A program made the translations under genes and the position numbers. From Methanosarcina flavescens (GTDB taxonomy: Archaea > Halobacteriota > Methanosarcinia > Methanosarcinales > Methanosarcinaceae), in NCBI RefSeq assembly GCF_001304615.2, contig NZ_CP032683.1, forward strand, positions 2,170,001-2,234,000: a stretch of DNA of 64,000 nucleotides, written 5' to 3'. Under the pieces are notes generated by a model. It saw only the letters and a list, made by a program, of their open reading frames with translations, was not told the DNA's origin and ran no database searches. Below are positions 33,507 to 41,932 of this stretch, in pieces. The stretch's first letter is position 1; the number at the start of each line of letters is the position of its first letter.

Positions 33507-33767
33507 TTAGTCTTCTTTTCGCTTTTTGTATCTCTGGATGACGTCTCTAACTATAATGATATCTGCTGCCGTTATAACCCACCTATAAGGAATAATTACG
33601 CCTCTGCTTGTCAGGTCAAAAAGCTCCCTATTAATATCCGAAATAGCAAGCCCGGTAATCTTCTGTTCCTCTATATCAATTACGAGGTCCTGCAACTTCC
33701 CTACATAAACACCGGTGTTTGTGTATATGTTTAAACCAAAAAGTGATGTAAGTTCTGCGCGCATCAT
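33507..33767 (-). CDS. PRC-barrel domain protein
   Basis: An 86-residue protein that is a single PRC-barrel: LFGLNIYTNTGVYVGKLQDLVIDIEEQKITGLAI with the beta-strand pattern and the G-x-V-x-D-x-x-x-x-x-x-I-x-x-L features. Small PRC-barrel proteins of this length are common in methanogens and are thought to be RNA or protein adaptors, including links to cell division in some archaea. It precedes thg1 by 18 bases on the same strand. ATG 33765-33767. Confidence 0.9.
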   Translation of the reverse strand: MMRAELTSLFGLNIYTNTGVYVGKLQDLVIDIEEQKITGLAISDINRELFDLTSRGVIIPYRWVITAADIIIVRDVIQRYKKRKED

Positions 33768-34225
33768 ATCCCTGCTTTGTAAATTAATTTAAATATTTCT
33801 CCTAACCTTATATGAAAAACATACTTATATATCTTACAGTTTTACCGACATTATATAATTACTGTCTTATTCTGCATATCCATACAGAACTTGAATCTCA
33901 GTCACTATTAAATAAATATTCTTATTTAAGTTAGCGAGAGGTAAAAGCGGTTTGGCATTGTTAAATCCACTGCCTGTCTTTGAATAAAGAAGAGGGAGCC
34001 TTAACGGCTTTAAGCATTTTTACTATTAGTCGCTCAAAAATTAAGCTTATTCACTATTTTTCTGTAACTCTCTACAATAAAAGCTATATCTCTTTGAGAT
34101 TTTTTCCGGTTACAGGTATCTAAGCCATTAACCTGTAAACCAGATTCTTTATGTTTTTATATAAACTTTCTTTTTATTCTAATTTGTTTATTTTTAAACT
34201 TCAGTTTATCTATCCGTTTATTCTC
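33768..34225. other. spacer between PRC-barrel and mdh, with a hairpin
   Basis: A spacer of 458 bases, AT-rich. The hairpin at 34108-34141 is the only structured element; a promoter for the PRC-barrel operon must lie in the left part. Confidence 0.45.
34108..34141 (-). terminator. hairpin downstream of mdh
   Basis: GGTTACAGGT (34108-34117) and ACCTGTAAACC (34131-34141) pair with one bulged A around a 13-base loop, about 85 bases past the mdh stop on the minus strand. T-rich sequence follows in the minus direction (aaaaaatctcaaag as read on plus), consistent with a terminator. Confidence 0.5.
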
Positions 34226-35149
34226 TCATATCTCCAGTTGTGAAATCACATTTCGAATTGTTTCTGAGGATTTTCTTAGGGTTTCATACTGGCTTTCATC
34301 AAGCTCAAGTTCAAGGATTTCTTCGACTCCTGATGCTCCAAGTTTCACGGGTACACCGAAGTAGATGCCTTCCTGTCCATACTGTCCTTCCAGGTAAGCT
34401 GAAGCAGGCAATATTCTTTTAGAGTCTTTAATCACAGCTTCCGCCATCGAGACTACAGCTGCCGAGGGAGCATAAAAGGCACTGCCCTGTTTGAGGAGTT
34501 CTACAATCTCGGCCCCTCCGTTTACTGTCCTTTCTACCAGCCTGGCAATTTTATCATGTGGAAGTAGATCCGTGAGTGGAATTCCAGATACTGTCGTATA
34601 CTGGGGAAGAGGTACCATGAGGTCGCCATGCCCTCCTATTACCATTGCCTGTACATCTTTTTTCGAGCACTTCAGTTCTTCTGCAATAAAGCTTGCAAAA
34701 CGCCCTGAATCCAGAACTCCGCTCATTCCAAACACTTTCTTCGTCTCAAAACCTGTTGATTTCATAGCTACGTAAGTTATAATATCAAGTGGATTTGTTA
34801 CATTGATTACTATGGATTCTGGAGCATATTTTGCAATATTTTTGGAAACTTCCGTTATTATTTTTGAGTTTGTCCGGATCAGATCTTCCCGGGTCATTCC
34901 TGGTTTTCTTGCAATCCCTGCTGTAATGATTACAAGATCAGAGTCTGCAATATCTGCATAATCATTGGTCCCAATTATAGAAGTATCGTAGCCTTTTATT
35001 GCACCTGCCTGCATTAGATCAAGGGCTTTGCCCTGAGGTAATCCTTCCACAATATCTGTCATGACAATCTCGCCAAGCTCAAGTTCAGCTAGTCGCTGGA
35101 CTGTAGTCGCCCCTACGTTTCCTGCACCTACCACGGAAATTTTAGCCAT
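34226..35149 (-). CDS. mdh: malate dehydrogenase
   Basis: A 307-residue NAD(P)-dependent 2-hydroxyacid dehydrogenase of the LDH/MDH family. The Rossmann loop GAGNVGATT is at the N-terminus with MTDIVEGLPQGKALDL; the substrate Arg is in GIARKPGMTREDL (MDH-type loop), NVTNPLDI follows and catalytic His is in VIGGHGDLMVP. The loop Arg context and absence of the LDH Gln loop support malate. It interconverts malate and oxaloacetate in the incomplete, biosynthetic TCA pathway. ATG 35149 (MAKISVVGAG) is the better start; a longer frame begins at 35173. Confidence 0.92.
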   Translation of the reverse strand: MAKISVVGAGNVGATTVQRLAELELGEIVMTDIVEGLPQGKALDLMQAGAIKGYDTSIIGTNDYADIADSDLVIITAGIARKPGMTREDLIRTNSKIITEVSKNIAKYAPESIVINVTNPLDIITYVAMKSTGFETKKVFGMSGVLDSGRFASFIAEELKCSKKDVQAMVIGGHGDLMVPLPQYTTVSGIPLTDLLPHDKIARLVERTVNGGAEIVELLKQGSAFYAPSAAVVSMAEAVIKDSKRILPASAYLEGQYGQEGIYFGVPVKLGASGVEEILELELDESQYETLRKSSETIRNVISQLEI

Positions 35150-35393
35150 TAACTGTACACCTGTGTTAAACAATTTATTTTAAGGTAAATTTTGAATTTC
35201 CAACATTAAAAATTTATCCTGTAACATGAGTCTCTATTACCTATCAACTACATTTTTTATATTTATCTGTGCTAATATCTCTTTAATATTTTTTGTCGTT
35301 AAATTCTTGAATTTACTGGTTTTTCTTTCGAACACTTTCAGATTTCATGCAGCATTTTTATTAAATATTACTCTCAAATGGTTCAGGGGAAAC

Positions 35394-36143
35394 ATGCTGA
35401 ATAACACATACATTCATATTCCAGGTGTAGGGAAGGGCTTAGAGCAAAAAATCTGGGCTCAGGGAATACACACATGGGAAGAGTTCCTTAAGATGAAGGA
35501 CAGAATACCCATACCTTCGTCACGAAAGGCCAGAATTTGTGAAGAGATTAGGAAGTCTTCCGAACGCCTGGCAGCAAAAGATCACTGCTTTTTTTCCCAA
35601 TGCCTTCCTTCTGCAGAACACTGGAGAGCATATTCCCTATTTTCTGATTCTGCCGCATTCGTAGATATTGAAACTACGGGTCTTTCTAGGTCCCGGGATA
35701 AAATAACCATTGTGGGAATCTACGACGGAAAGGAGTCAAAGATCTATATAAAAGATATTAATCTGGATAATATCGTAGAAGAGTTCTCAAAATATAAACT
35801 GCTTGTAACCTTTAACGGTGCTCGTTTTGATCTGCCTTTTATAAAATCCGAGTTTCCCGAAATAGAATTCAAGCAGCTCCATATAGACCTCATGTATCCT
35901 TTAAGGCGAATAGGGTACAAAGGAGGTCTGAAAAACATTGAAAAGTTACTTGGAATATCTCGAGGTGATGACACCGAGGATCTAACTGGATTTGATGCCG
36001 TAAGGCTCTGGAGACAATATGAAAGAGGAGATCAGGAAGCTCTGGACAAACTTATTAAATATAACCAGGAGGATATAGTTAACCTGAAGACTATTATAGA
36101 GCTAACCTACCCTAGAATGGTTGAAAATGCTCTGAAGACCTGA
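35394..36143 (+). CDS. YprB-like ribonuclease H-fold 3'-5' exonuclease
   Basis: A 249-residue protein when started at ATG 35394 (MLNNTYIHIPGVGKG); the frame is open back to 35226, but that part is a hydrophobic AT-rich translation unlike a real N-terminus. IHIPGVGKGLEQKIWAQGIHTWEEFL is a helix-hairpin-helix-like element, and the RNase H-like DEDD core shows AFVDIETTGLSRSRDKIT (DxE), VTFNGARFDLPFIKSEF (second Asp), DLMYPLRR and YNQEDIVNL (D near the end). Archaeal members of this family are likely nucleases in DNA repair. Monocistronic, divergent from mdh. Confidence 0.85.
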   Translation: MLNNTYIHIPGVGKGLEQKIWAQGIHTWEEFLKMKDRIPIPSSRKARICEEIRKSSERLAAKDHCFFSQCLPSAEHWRAYSLFSDSAAFVDIETTGLSRSRDKITIVGIYDGKESKIYIKDINLDNIVEEFSKYKLLVTFNGARFDLPFIKSEFPEIEFKQLHIDLMYPLRRIGYKGGLKNIEKLLGISRGDDTEDLTGFDAVRLWRQYERGDQEALDKLIKYNQEDIVNLKTIIELTYPRMVENALKT

Positions 36144-36341
36144 GAAGCAAAGTATTTCAGGTTCGGAACTGATAAGAGATAAAATGTCAGGCAGCAAATC
36201 ATATTTGCCATCAATTATTTATATACTTATCTTGCTGTTTCTGATAACCTACCCGGATAATGTATTGACAGACTTATAACAAATTCTTATTTAAAACTTG
36301 AATATTATCATCTATATGCTCTGGCAGGAAAGGGGAATTCA

Positions 36342-37082
36342 ATGGAAGTAACACTGAAGTTCGGGGATAAAGTCACTGTGGCCGATGTAAGAAAGCTCCA
36401 TGATATGGAAGATGTAGTTTTTGATCAGGAGTGGTTTGAAGAAACAGAGGACAGAAATCGGGATGTGTATTACATGTTCCGTGACCTTGCGAAAAGCAAT
36501 TCTGACCTTGAGAAAATCAAAGCTAATCATTTGAGATATGATATTACTATAATTCCTCCTGCAATGCTTGGGTCGGAATATATAAAGACTGTAGGTCACT
36601 ACCACCCGCGCGTTCCGGGAACAAATCTCTCTTATCCTGAGATTTATCAGGTACTTGAAGGTTCTGCTACCTATCTACTTCAAAAGGTAAAAGACGGAGA
36701 GGAAGATCTTGTTCTGGATGTTGTAGTAATCAAAGCGGAAAAAGGTGATCTGGTGCTTGTTCCCCCTGGATACGGGCATGTAACTATAAATGCCTCAGAA
36801 GAGACACTTAAAATGGCAAACTGGGTCTGCCGTGACTTTTCATCGGTTTACGAACCTATAAAAAGACTCTCTGGAGCCTCATATTTCCTTCTTAAGGATG
36901 GCTTTGTAAAAAATCCGCTTTATAAAAATATTCCGCCGATCCGTAACCTTAAACCCCTTACATATGACGAACTCGAGTTAAACTCCACAGAAGATATGTA
37001 TGAGCTTATACATAAAATTGAAAAGCTCAGGTTTTTGACAGCACCACAGGATTTTGCAGGATTCTTGACAGGAGTGCTCTGA
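36342..37082 (+). CDS. pgiA: cupin-type glucose-6-phosphate isomerase
   Basis: A 246-residue archaeal cupin PGI (unrelated to the bacterial enzyme). The metal-binding His-x-His is in GHYHPRVPGTNLSYPEIYQVLEG, with Glu in YPEIYQ and the last His in VPPGYGHVTINAS. It interconverts glucose-6-phosphate and fructose-6-phosphate in gluconeogenesis and glycogen turnover. ATG 36342 follows AAAGGGG. Single gene; the NrpR-like regulator gene follows after 226 bases. Confidence 0.95.
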   Translation: MEVTLKFGDKVTVADVRKLHDMEDVVFDQEWFEETEDRNRDVYYMFRDLAKSNSDLEKIKANHLRYDITIIPPAMLGSEYIKTVGHYHPRVPGTNLSYPEIYQVLEGSATYLLQKVKDGEEDLVLDVVVIKAEKGDLVLVPPGYGHVTINASEETLKMANWVCRDFSSVYEPIKRLSGASYFLLKDGFVKNPLYKNIPPIRNLKPLTYDELELNSTEDMYELIHKIEKLRFLTAPQDFAGFLTGVL

Positions 37083-37308
37083 GAAGCAGGCTATTTTCTA
37101 ACTTAAGCGAGCATGCTTTTACTTTTCCTTTCCATGTGGTTTTCTCAGAAACCCCTTACTTTTTTATCTTTCCATATCCTGAAATAAAACCGACACCGGT
37201 AGTACGAGAGGCCCAGGAGAATGAGCAATAAAAACCAAAGAATATCCTGTAACAATGAATACATAACTTATATTAGGTATAAATATTTTCAATTACTGGA
37301 GGTTTGAA

Positions 37309-38067
37309 ATGAAAGAAAATGAATACCGTATCCAATTTACATCATCCAGAATAAGGGACCTCATGTACAGGACTACATTTGATCCTAAGAAAATGGATGG
37401 AGACGTTATACTTAATCTCTCATTTATTGATAAGAAAGATCTGGATGATGTGCTTGGGATTTTTAAGATGGTAATCTCAAGCGGGCTTTCGGTAACTCCC
37501 TATGTTAAGATAGTTTCCGAAGGCGAATCTCTCGGAGACCTGACTATTGAAAAGGGGAAGGTAGGTATCGGAACAGTATGTAGCATTACTATTGACGGAG
37601 TATTGCTAAAAGCAGGAATTCCTGTAAACCCCAAACTCGGAGGGGTTGTTCAGATCCGAAGCGGAATTCCGGTTCGCTTTACTGATGTACTGACTTACGC
37701 AAGTACAACTGTAGATCCGCTTGAAATTCTGATGTCACAGGGAATTACTTCTGTATCGGAAATGCTCAGGACAGGCTCAGGCAAGATTCTCGCAAATCTC
37801 AGAGAAGCTCCTATGGTTGCAAGAGATGAAATTGAAAGTTGCCTTTCTGACCTTCTGGATGCAGGCTTCAGTGGAATCCTTGAAGTTGGGGAACCAAATA
37901 CACGGGTTCTAGATGTTCCCATAGAGAGAGACCATCTTGGAATAGTCGTCATAGGAGGGACAAATCCTATGGCTGTTGTACAGGAATATGGGATCAGCAT
38001 AGACACCAATGCAATGTCAAAGCTAATTTCATTCAAAGAGATGAGCAGGATTGAAGATCTGGTTTAA
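37309..38067 (+). CDS. NrpR-domain protein without DNA-binding domain (NrpRII-like)
   Basis: A 252-residue protein consisting of one NrpR/DUF128 domain: [55 protein letters not shown] and [24 protein letters not shown]. NrpR senses 2-oxoglutarate and represses nitrogen-fixation and glutamine-synthetase genes. In Methanosarcina the function is split: NrpRI carries the helix-turn-helix, NrpRII lacks it and binds NrpRI and transcription factors. This protein has no helix-turn-helix, so it fits NrpRII. ATG 37309 follows GGAGG. It is not next to nif or gln genes here. Confidence 0.82.
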   Translation: MKENEYRIQFTSSRIRDLMYRTTFDPKKMDGDVILNLSFIDKKDLDDVLGIFKMVISSGLSVTPYVKIVSEGESLGDLTIEKGKVGIGTVCSITIDGVLLKAGIPVNPKLGGVVQIRSGIPVRFTDVLTYASTTVDPLEILMSQGITSVSEMLRTGSGKILANLREAPMVARDEIESCLSDLLDAGFSGILEVGEPNTRVLDVPIERDHLGIVVIGGTNPMAVVQEYGISIDTNAMSKLISFKEMSRIEDLV

Positions 38068-38159
38068 GGCTCAATGGTAAATCTGACTCTAAAGCAGATC
38101 CTGGCTTTAATGTAAATCTGACTCCGAAAATCTCTTTAATTTATTGAGCCTTTACTTAT

Positions 38160-39602
38160 TCAATTCAGCTTTTCGGAGCATACTTCGGAAGGCTGGTCTC
38201 TTTGCTTTGAATGTGTCTTTCTTCGCAGCTGTTCTCCTATAAACAGATCCAGCTTTCTTGCGAATTCTTCCTTTTTACCGTCAGGAATTGTTGCTCCTGC
38301 TGCAATATCGTGCCCACCGCCTACACCTCCAACTTCAGCCGAAACAATCGACATGGCTTCCGAAAGGTTGACTCCTCTGCGGATAAGGTCCTGGGTTCCC
38401 CTTGCTGAAACCTTTGTCCCTCCTTCGGCTTTTGCAAAAGCAATAATGGGAAGATTTCTGTTTTCAACTAATGTAGAACTCATGCCCGCAATAATACCCA
38501 CAATAGTTTCTTTTATTTCCGAGCCTGCGTCGAAGTACTGGATATTTTCAAGCTGGATAACTCCCTTTTCTTTAACATATATGAGTCCGTTGACAAGATT
38601 CTGTCTATGCTCGGCAAGCAATTTACGGGCACCTTCATAAGCTTCCTCTCTGTTTCCCATGCAGACTGCCAGTCCAATCTCTGCATGATCGTAGCGCGCG
38701 GTGGCATTAAGAAGGGTGGAAAATTCCGACGCATCTCTCATCTCCGTTCCTTCTTTTTCTCCAAGGAGGATGTAAACCTCACCTATCAGACGCTCTATCT
38801 TATATGAGGGCATACCTGATTTCAGGCAGTACTGGATAAGTCCTGAAACAATTTTCTGTTTTTCTGAGATTTCAAGGTCAATCCAGCGTCTCCAGTGTTC
38901 ATCCTGACTCAAACTAATATTAAGGGAGTGAAGAAACTCAATGCATGCTTCTTCGCTCCCCGTAAGCCCTGGGAGGTAAGGATCTGAAGAATATTGCATT
39001 AATTTATAAATCGGGCGGGTTTGTTTTCCAAATAGAGTCAGGTCTTTTTTGAACTGTAGAATGTTTCCCCTAACCCCATCTTCCAGAATTTCCCTGTTGA
39101 CTCCGACAAGCTGCCCCATTTTCAGATGTTGCATATCCCCAACAGCCCCCACTATTGCCAGTGAGGAAAGGTCCTGATTTTTTCCAAGAGCTGAAGCCAG
39201 TAAGTAGGTAGTCCCAGATCCGCTTAACTCATACGAACCATTTGCTCCGAAAAGGTGAGGGTTAAGGTGAAATTGATGGCTTCCCTGGGGTTGGTGATGG
39301 TCTGAGATCACTGCATGGATCCCGCGAGATTTTATTTGCTCGCACATCCCGCTTCCAAGGTCAGTAAAAATGACAATGCTATGGTTCTCATCAGCAATAG
39401 CATCAAGAGCCTTTTCATCAAGCTGCTTGACAAAACGAGTCGTATATTCAAAACCGCCCCTTTGAAGGGCAGTACAGATAATTCCTGCAGAAGTCAGCCC
39501 GTCAGCGTCAATATGAGATACAACGTGGATTGATCTGTACTTTTTAATTTCGTCGGCACATTTCGCCGCTTCTTTATGAAGTGCTTTTATTGTTTCAGAC
39601 AT
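38160..39602 (-). CDS. archaeal DHH-family RecJ-like exonuclease (GAN-type)
   Basis: A 480-residue DHH/DHHA1 phosphoesterase. Motif I is SHIDADGLTSAG, motif II TDLGSG, motif III the name-giving SDHHQPQ, and motif IV GAVGDMQH; the C-terminal DHHA1 domain carries GGVGGGHDIAAGA. These bind two metals and degrade single strands, as in RecJ and the archaeal GINS-associated nuclease GAN. ATG 39602 (MSETIKAL) is the probable start; the open frame runs to 39614. It is transcribed with the Hjc-like nuclease gene upstream (42-base gap). Confidence 0.9.
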   Translation of the reverse strand: MSETIKALHKEAAKCADEIKKYRSIHVVSHIDADGLTSAGIICTALQRGGFEYTTRFVKQLDEKALDAIADENHSIVIFTDLGSGMCEQIKSRGIHAVISDHHQPQGSHQFHLNPHLFGANGSYELSGSGTTYLLASALGKNQDLSSLAIVGAVGDMQHLKMGQLVGVNREILEDGVRGNILQFKKDLTLFGKQTRPIYKLMQYSSDPYLPGLTGSEEACIEFLHSLNISLSQDEHWRRWIDLEISEKQKIVSGLIQYCLKSGMPSYKIERLIGEVYILLGEKEGTEMRDASEFSTLLNATARYDHAEIGLAVCMGNREEAYEGARKLLAEHRQNLVNGLIYVKEKGVIQLENIQYFDAGSEIKETIVGIIAGMSSTLVENRNLPIIAFAKAEGGTKVSARGTQDLIRRGVNLSEAMSIVSAEVGGVGGGHDIAAGATIPDGKKEEFARKLDLFIGEQLRRKTHSKQRDQPSEVCSEKLN

Positions 39603-39655
39603 TACTCTCTCCACTGTTTTTCTGCTTGTCTCAATTAATAATCACTTTTTTAATC

Positions 39656-40138
39656 TTACTTTCCTTCCCATTCCCTTGGATCGACCTTATAATCTTTTCC
39701 TTCTCTTCTTATTTCAGGAAAACTTCGGATCTCCTGTAACGTAAGTTTGAGATTTTGATTGAGATATTCTTTTTCCAGTTCCTTCCAGGGAATTATGTAT
39801 GCTTCCCTTCCGTGGCCGGGTCCCAGGCGAAGTTCTACTGCAAGAAATCCACGTCTTCCTGATCTGTTCAGGTAATCCGAAATTCTTTCTATCTGGTGGA
39901 TTCCGTTTTTATCAACGGTAAAATGCTGAGAAAAGTAAAGTGCATTTGCTCCTTTGTCCACTGAAATGCTTTTGCACTCGATTCCCAGGTATAGATCCGG
40001 GTTAAGAGAATCCACAAGCACATCTAGAAACTGTGGAGTGAATCTGTGCTGCTTAAGCCTGTAGGAGATAGCTTTTATTCCATTCTCTTCAATGTATGCA
40101 TTAAGTGAGTTTACAAGCATGCGTTCAAACTCGGTCAT
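39656..40138 (-). CDS. Hjc-like PD-(D/E)xK nuclease
   Basis: A 160-residue protein. The nuclease core is seen as FTPQFLDVLVDSL followed by YLGIECKSISVDKGANAL, giving D...(E)CK, and QIERISDYLNRSGRRGFLAVELRLGPG as the following helix-strand. It matches the Holliday-junction-resolvase-related archaeal nucleases, somewhat longer than Hjc (about 130-145 residues). It precedes the RecJ-like gene in the same operon, which suggests a DNA repair or replication-restart role. ATG 40136-40138. Confidence 0.8.
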   Translation of the reverse strand: MTEFERMLVNSLNAYIEENGIKAISYRLKQHRFTPQFLDVLVDSLNPDLYLGIECKSISVDKGANALYFSQHFTVDKNGIHQIERISDYLNRSGRRGFLAVELRLGPGHGREAYIIPWKELEKEYLNQNLKLTLQEIRSFPEIRREGKDYKVDPREWEGK

Positions 40139-40228
40139 GAAATCCTGTTAAATGTTTTCTCTATTTTACTTAAACCTTCTACTCAGAATGCAACCTTTTC
40201 ACCCTGATTACATAGGAGAGATATGTCA

Positions 40229-40303
40229 GCTTAAACAGGTTACATTACTGGGGGCTTAAACAGGTTACATTATAAGGGGCTTAAACAGGTTACATTACTA
40301 GGG
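40229..40303 (+). repeat. three tandem copies of a 25-bp repeat
   Basis: Unit GCTTAAACAGGTTACATTAC plus about five bases (tgggg, aaggg, taggg) starts at 40229, 40254 and 40279. The third copy ends near 40303. It lies in the spacer between the Hjc-like gene and DUF1699. The units are nearly identical, so the array is young. It has no dyad and no spacer structure like a CRISPR. Confidence 0.85.
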
Positions 40304-40489
40304 AGTTGATACACATCATCTGGATATGTTATCTATCGCCTGAAACTAACTAACATTCAATTTTATGAAACAAACTTCCGCAAATTGATAGAAGAGTAAT
40401 GATTGTACATAAGAGTAATTTATGTGAAAATCAAAAAGAGCTTGAGCCGCATAATAAATTTGAGTAATATCTTGTAAGAAAAATAAATG

Positions 40490-40511
40490 CCGGTCAGGTT
40501 CTTGACCGGCT
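40490..40511 (-). terminator. terminator hairpin of the DUF1699 gene
   Basis: GCCGGTCA and TGACCGGC form a perfect 8-bp stem around GGTTCT, 10 bases after the DUF1699 stop codon on the minus strand, followed (minus direction) by TTTATTTTTCT. A good intrinsic-like terminator. Confidence 0.8.
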
Positions 40512-40520
40512 GCACAATTT

Positions 40521-40916
40521 TTAATTTGATATAATGAAACTTACAAAGTCCGGGCTGAGCCTCGTTTCTTTTACAAGCCTTTCAATAGTTTCCTCATCGG
40601 AAAGCCCTTCTTCCCTGAGTTCTTGTATGCGGTCAAAAACGTGCTGTGACACTTCGGAGTATTCGTTAATGTCTTTCCTGTGACCCCATACATCGCCCTC
40701 AAGTAAAGCGATATTCTGCATTGAAAGATACATCTGTGCAGAACTGGAAATCGTTTTTTTGTATGAGCTTGGGATGTGGATCGCTTTTATTTCCGGACAC
40801 TTCATAATGAGTTTAAAAATGTCCTTGTTAGATGGTCTGAATGCAAGATGGACAATTTCCTCATTAAGTTTTAAAGTGTCTATTTCTTCTTTTGAACTTA
40901 CAACTCTAATTTTCAT
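40521..40916 (-). CDS. DUF1699 protein
   Basis: A 131-residue soluble protein, starting at ATG 40916 (MKIRVVSSKEEIDTL) with GGTGA upstream; the frame is open three codons more. IVHLAFRPSNKDIFKLIMKCPEIKAIHIPSSYKKTIS is typical for DUF1699, a family found almost only in Methanosarcinales. The C-terminal half (VFDRIQELREEGLSDEETIERLVKETRLSPDFVSFI) looks like a helix-turn-helix-like bundle. Members have been linked to regulation of methanogenesis genes; here this is only a possibility. It is preceded by a very long AT-rich spacer, suggesting a regulated promoter. Confidence 0.85.
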   Translation of the reverse strand: MKIRVVSSKEEIDTLKLNEEIVHLAFRPSNKDIFKLIMKCPEIKAIHIPSSYKKTISSSAQMYLSMQNIALLEGDVWGHRKDINEYSEVSQHVFDRIQELREEGLSDEETIERLVKETRLSPDFVSFIISN

Positions 40917-40925
40917 TTTTATCAC

Positions 40926-41932
40926 CGTTCGTTTCCAGGTATTTTAAGGTGTTTTAGAACATTTTAGGGATTTTTTAGGGTTTCTTAAGGTTTCATTTAA
41001 AATTCTTCGGAGTCTCTTTAGAGCTATTTGATTTAATCAGAGCCTCTTCAGGTTTTTCGAGGTTTAGGTTTTTAGGGAGTTCCTTCCGGATTTTAGAGTT
41101 TCCGGATTTTTTATGTTTTTACTAACTTTTGAAACTTCCACTAAGTTTTTAATTTTCACATCATGGGTTTACTTAATTATTTATTTTTAAACCTTTTGAA
41201 TTCGTTAACCCTAAAATTCAATTATTGTTTTAGAATTTATTTTGAATTTTAGAATTGTAAACTGTTTTTCAAAACCTTAATTTATATTTGAGGTTTTTTG
41301 TTATGTTAGGGACATATACTATTTAATTTTTTATGAACTTTCCTCTTATTTTCAACTTTTTCTATTATATTATATAAGTTGGGTCAAGGAAAGGGATAAT
41401 CTCCATTTTCCCATTTTCTTAATTTTTTAAGTACAATCTGTCAAACTCTAGGGTTTCTTTTAAATAGCTCTAAAGAAATTCTGAAAATCAGTTTATGAGA
41501 TAAAGCTAGCAATTCTACTGATGACATTTATTTATATTACACTATTTTATATATTTGAGGTGAACTGTATACGATATTGTACTATACTACTTAATATTTT
41601 CTGTAAAGCTCTTTTTCTTGTAAAATTCTTTTGAATAAACTGGTTTGACAAAAGAGATTTTTTCATTAAAGAATCTCACTAAAGATACTTATCATATAAG
41701 GGAAAGGACTAGATTACTAAATGCTCATTGTATAAAGGAGAGGGGCAAGGTTACTAAATGCTACAAATTTTTATCCTCGGCACTTTGATAATTACAAATC
41801 TGTAAATTAGTGGCACTGAAAATCTTCTAAGACATATGCAGTATTTTAGAAGACATATGTGCCGTACTTTTTCTTTTTTTCAAAAGTCTCTAAATTAAAA
41901 ATAGTGACCTGCGCGAAAGTAGCAGGTCTGTC
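40926..41932. other. 1-kb AT-rich spacer upstream of DUF1699 and downstream of elp3
   Basis: About 1 kb without coding character. The left part (40940-41110) has degenerate repeats of ttttaggg/tttctta type. At 41728-41762 the phrase aggttactaaatgct follows a related gattactaaatgct, a short direct repeat. At 41812-41865, GGCAC and GTGCC enclose two copies of agacatatg and a TTCTAA/TTAGAA stem, which would form a hairpin after the elp3 stop on the minus strand. TATA-like runs near 41340-41385 may drive DUF1699 or a small RNA; no RNA could be identified. Confidence 0.45.

Larger units (their letters stand above)
40139..40520. other. spacer with the 25-bp tandem array
   Basis: A spacer of 382 bases. 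Besides the array there is GCCGGTCAGGTTCTTGACCGGC just after the DUF1699 stop (about 40490-40511), a perfect GC-rich hairpin (GCCGGTCA / TGACCGGC) that is the likely DUF1699 terminator. Confidence 0.6.

Noticed and set aside
35226-35393. N-terminal membrane segment of the YprB-like nuclease
   Set aside because: It is AT-rich upstream DNA read in frame; the family starts at the ATG at 35394.
40229-40303. CRISPR array
   Set aside because: The 25-bp units are directly adjacent with no unique spacers, and no cas genes are near.
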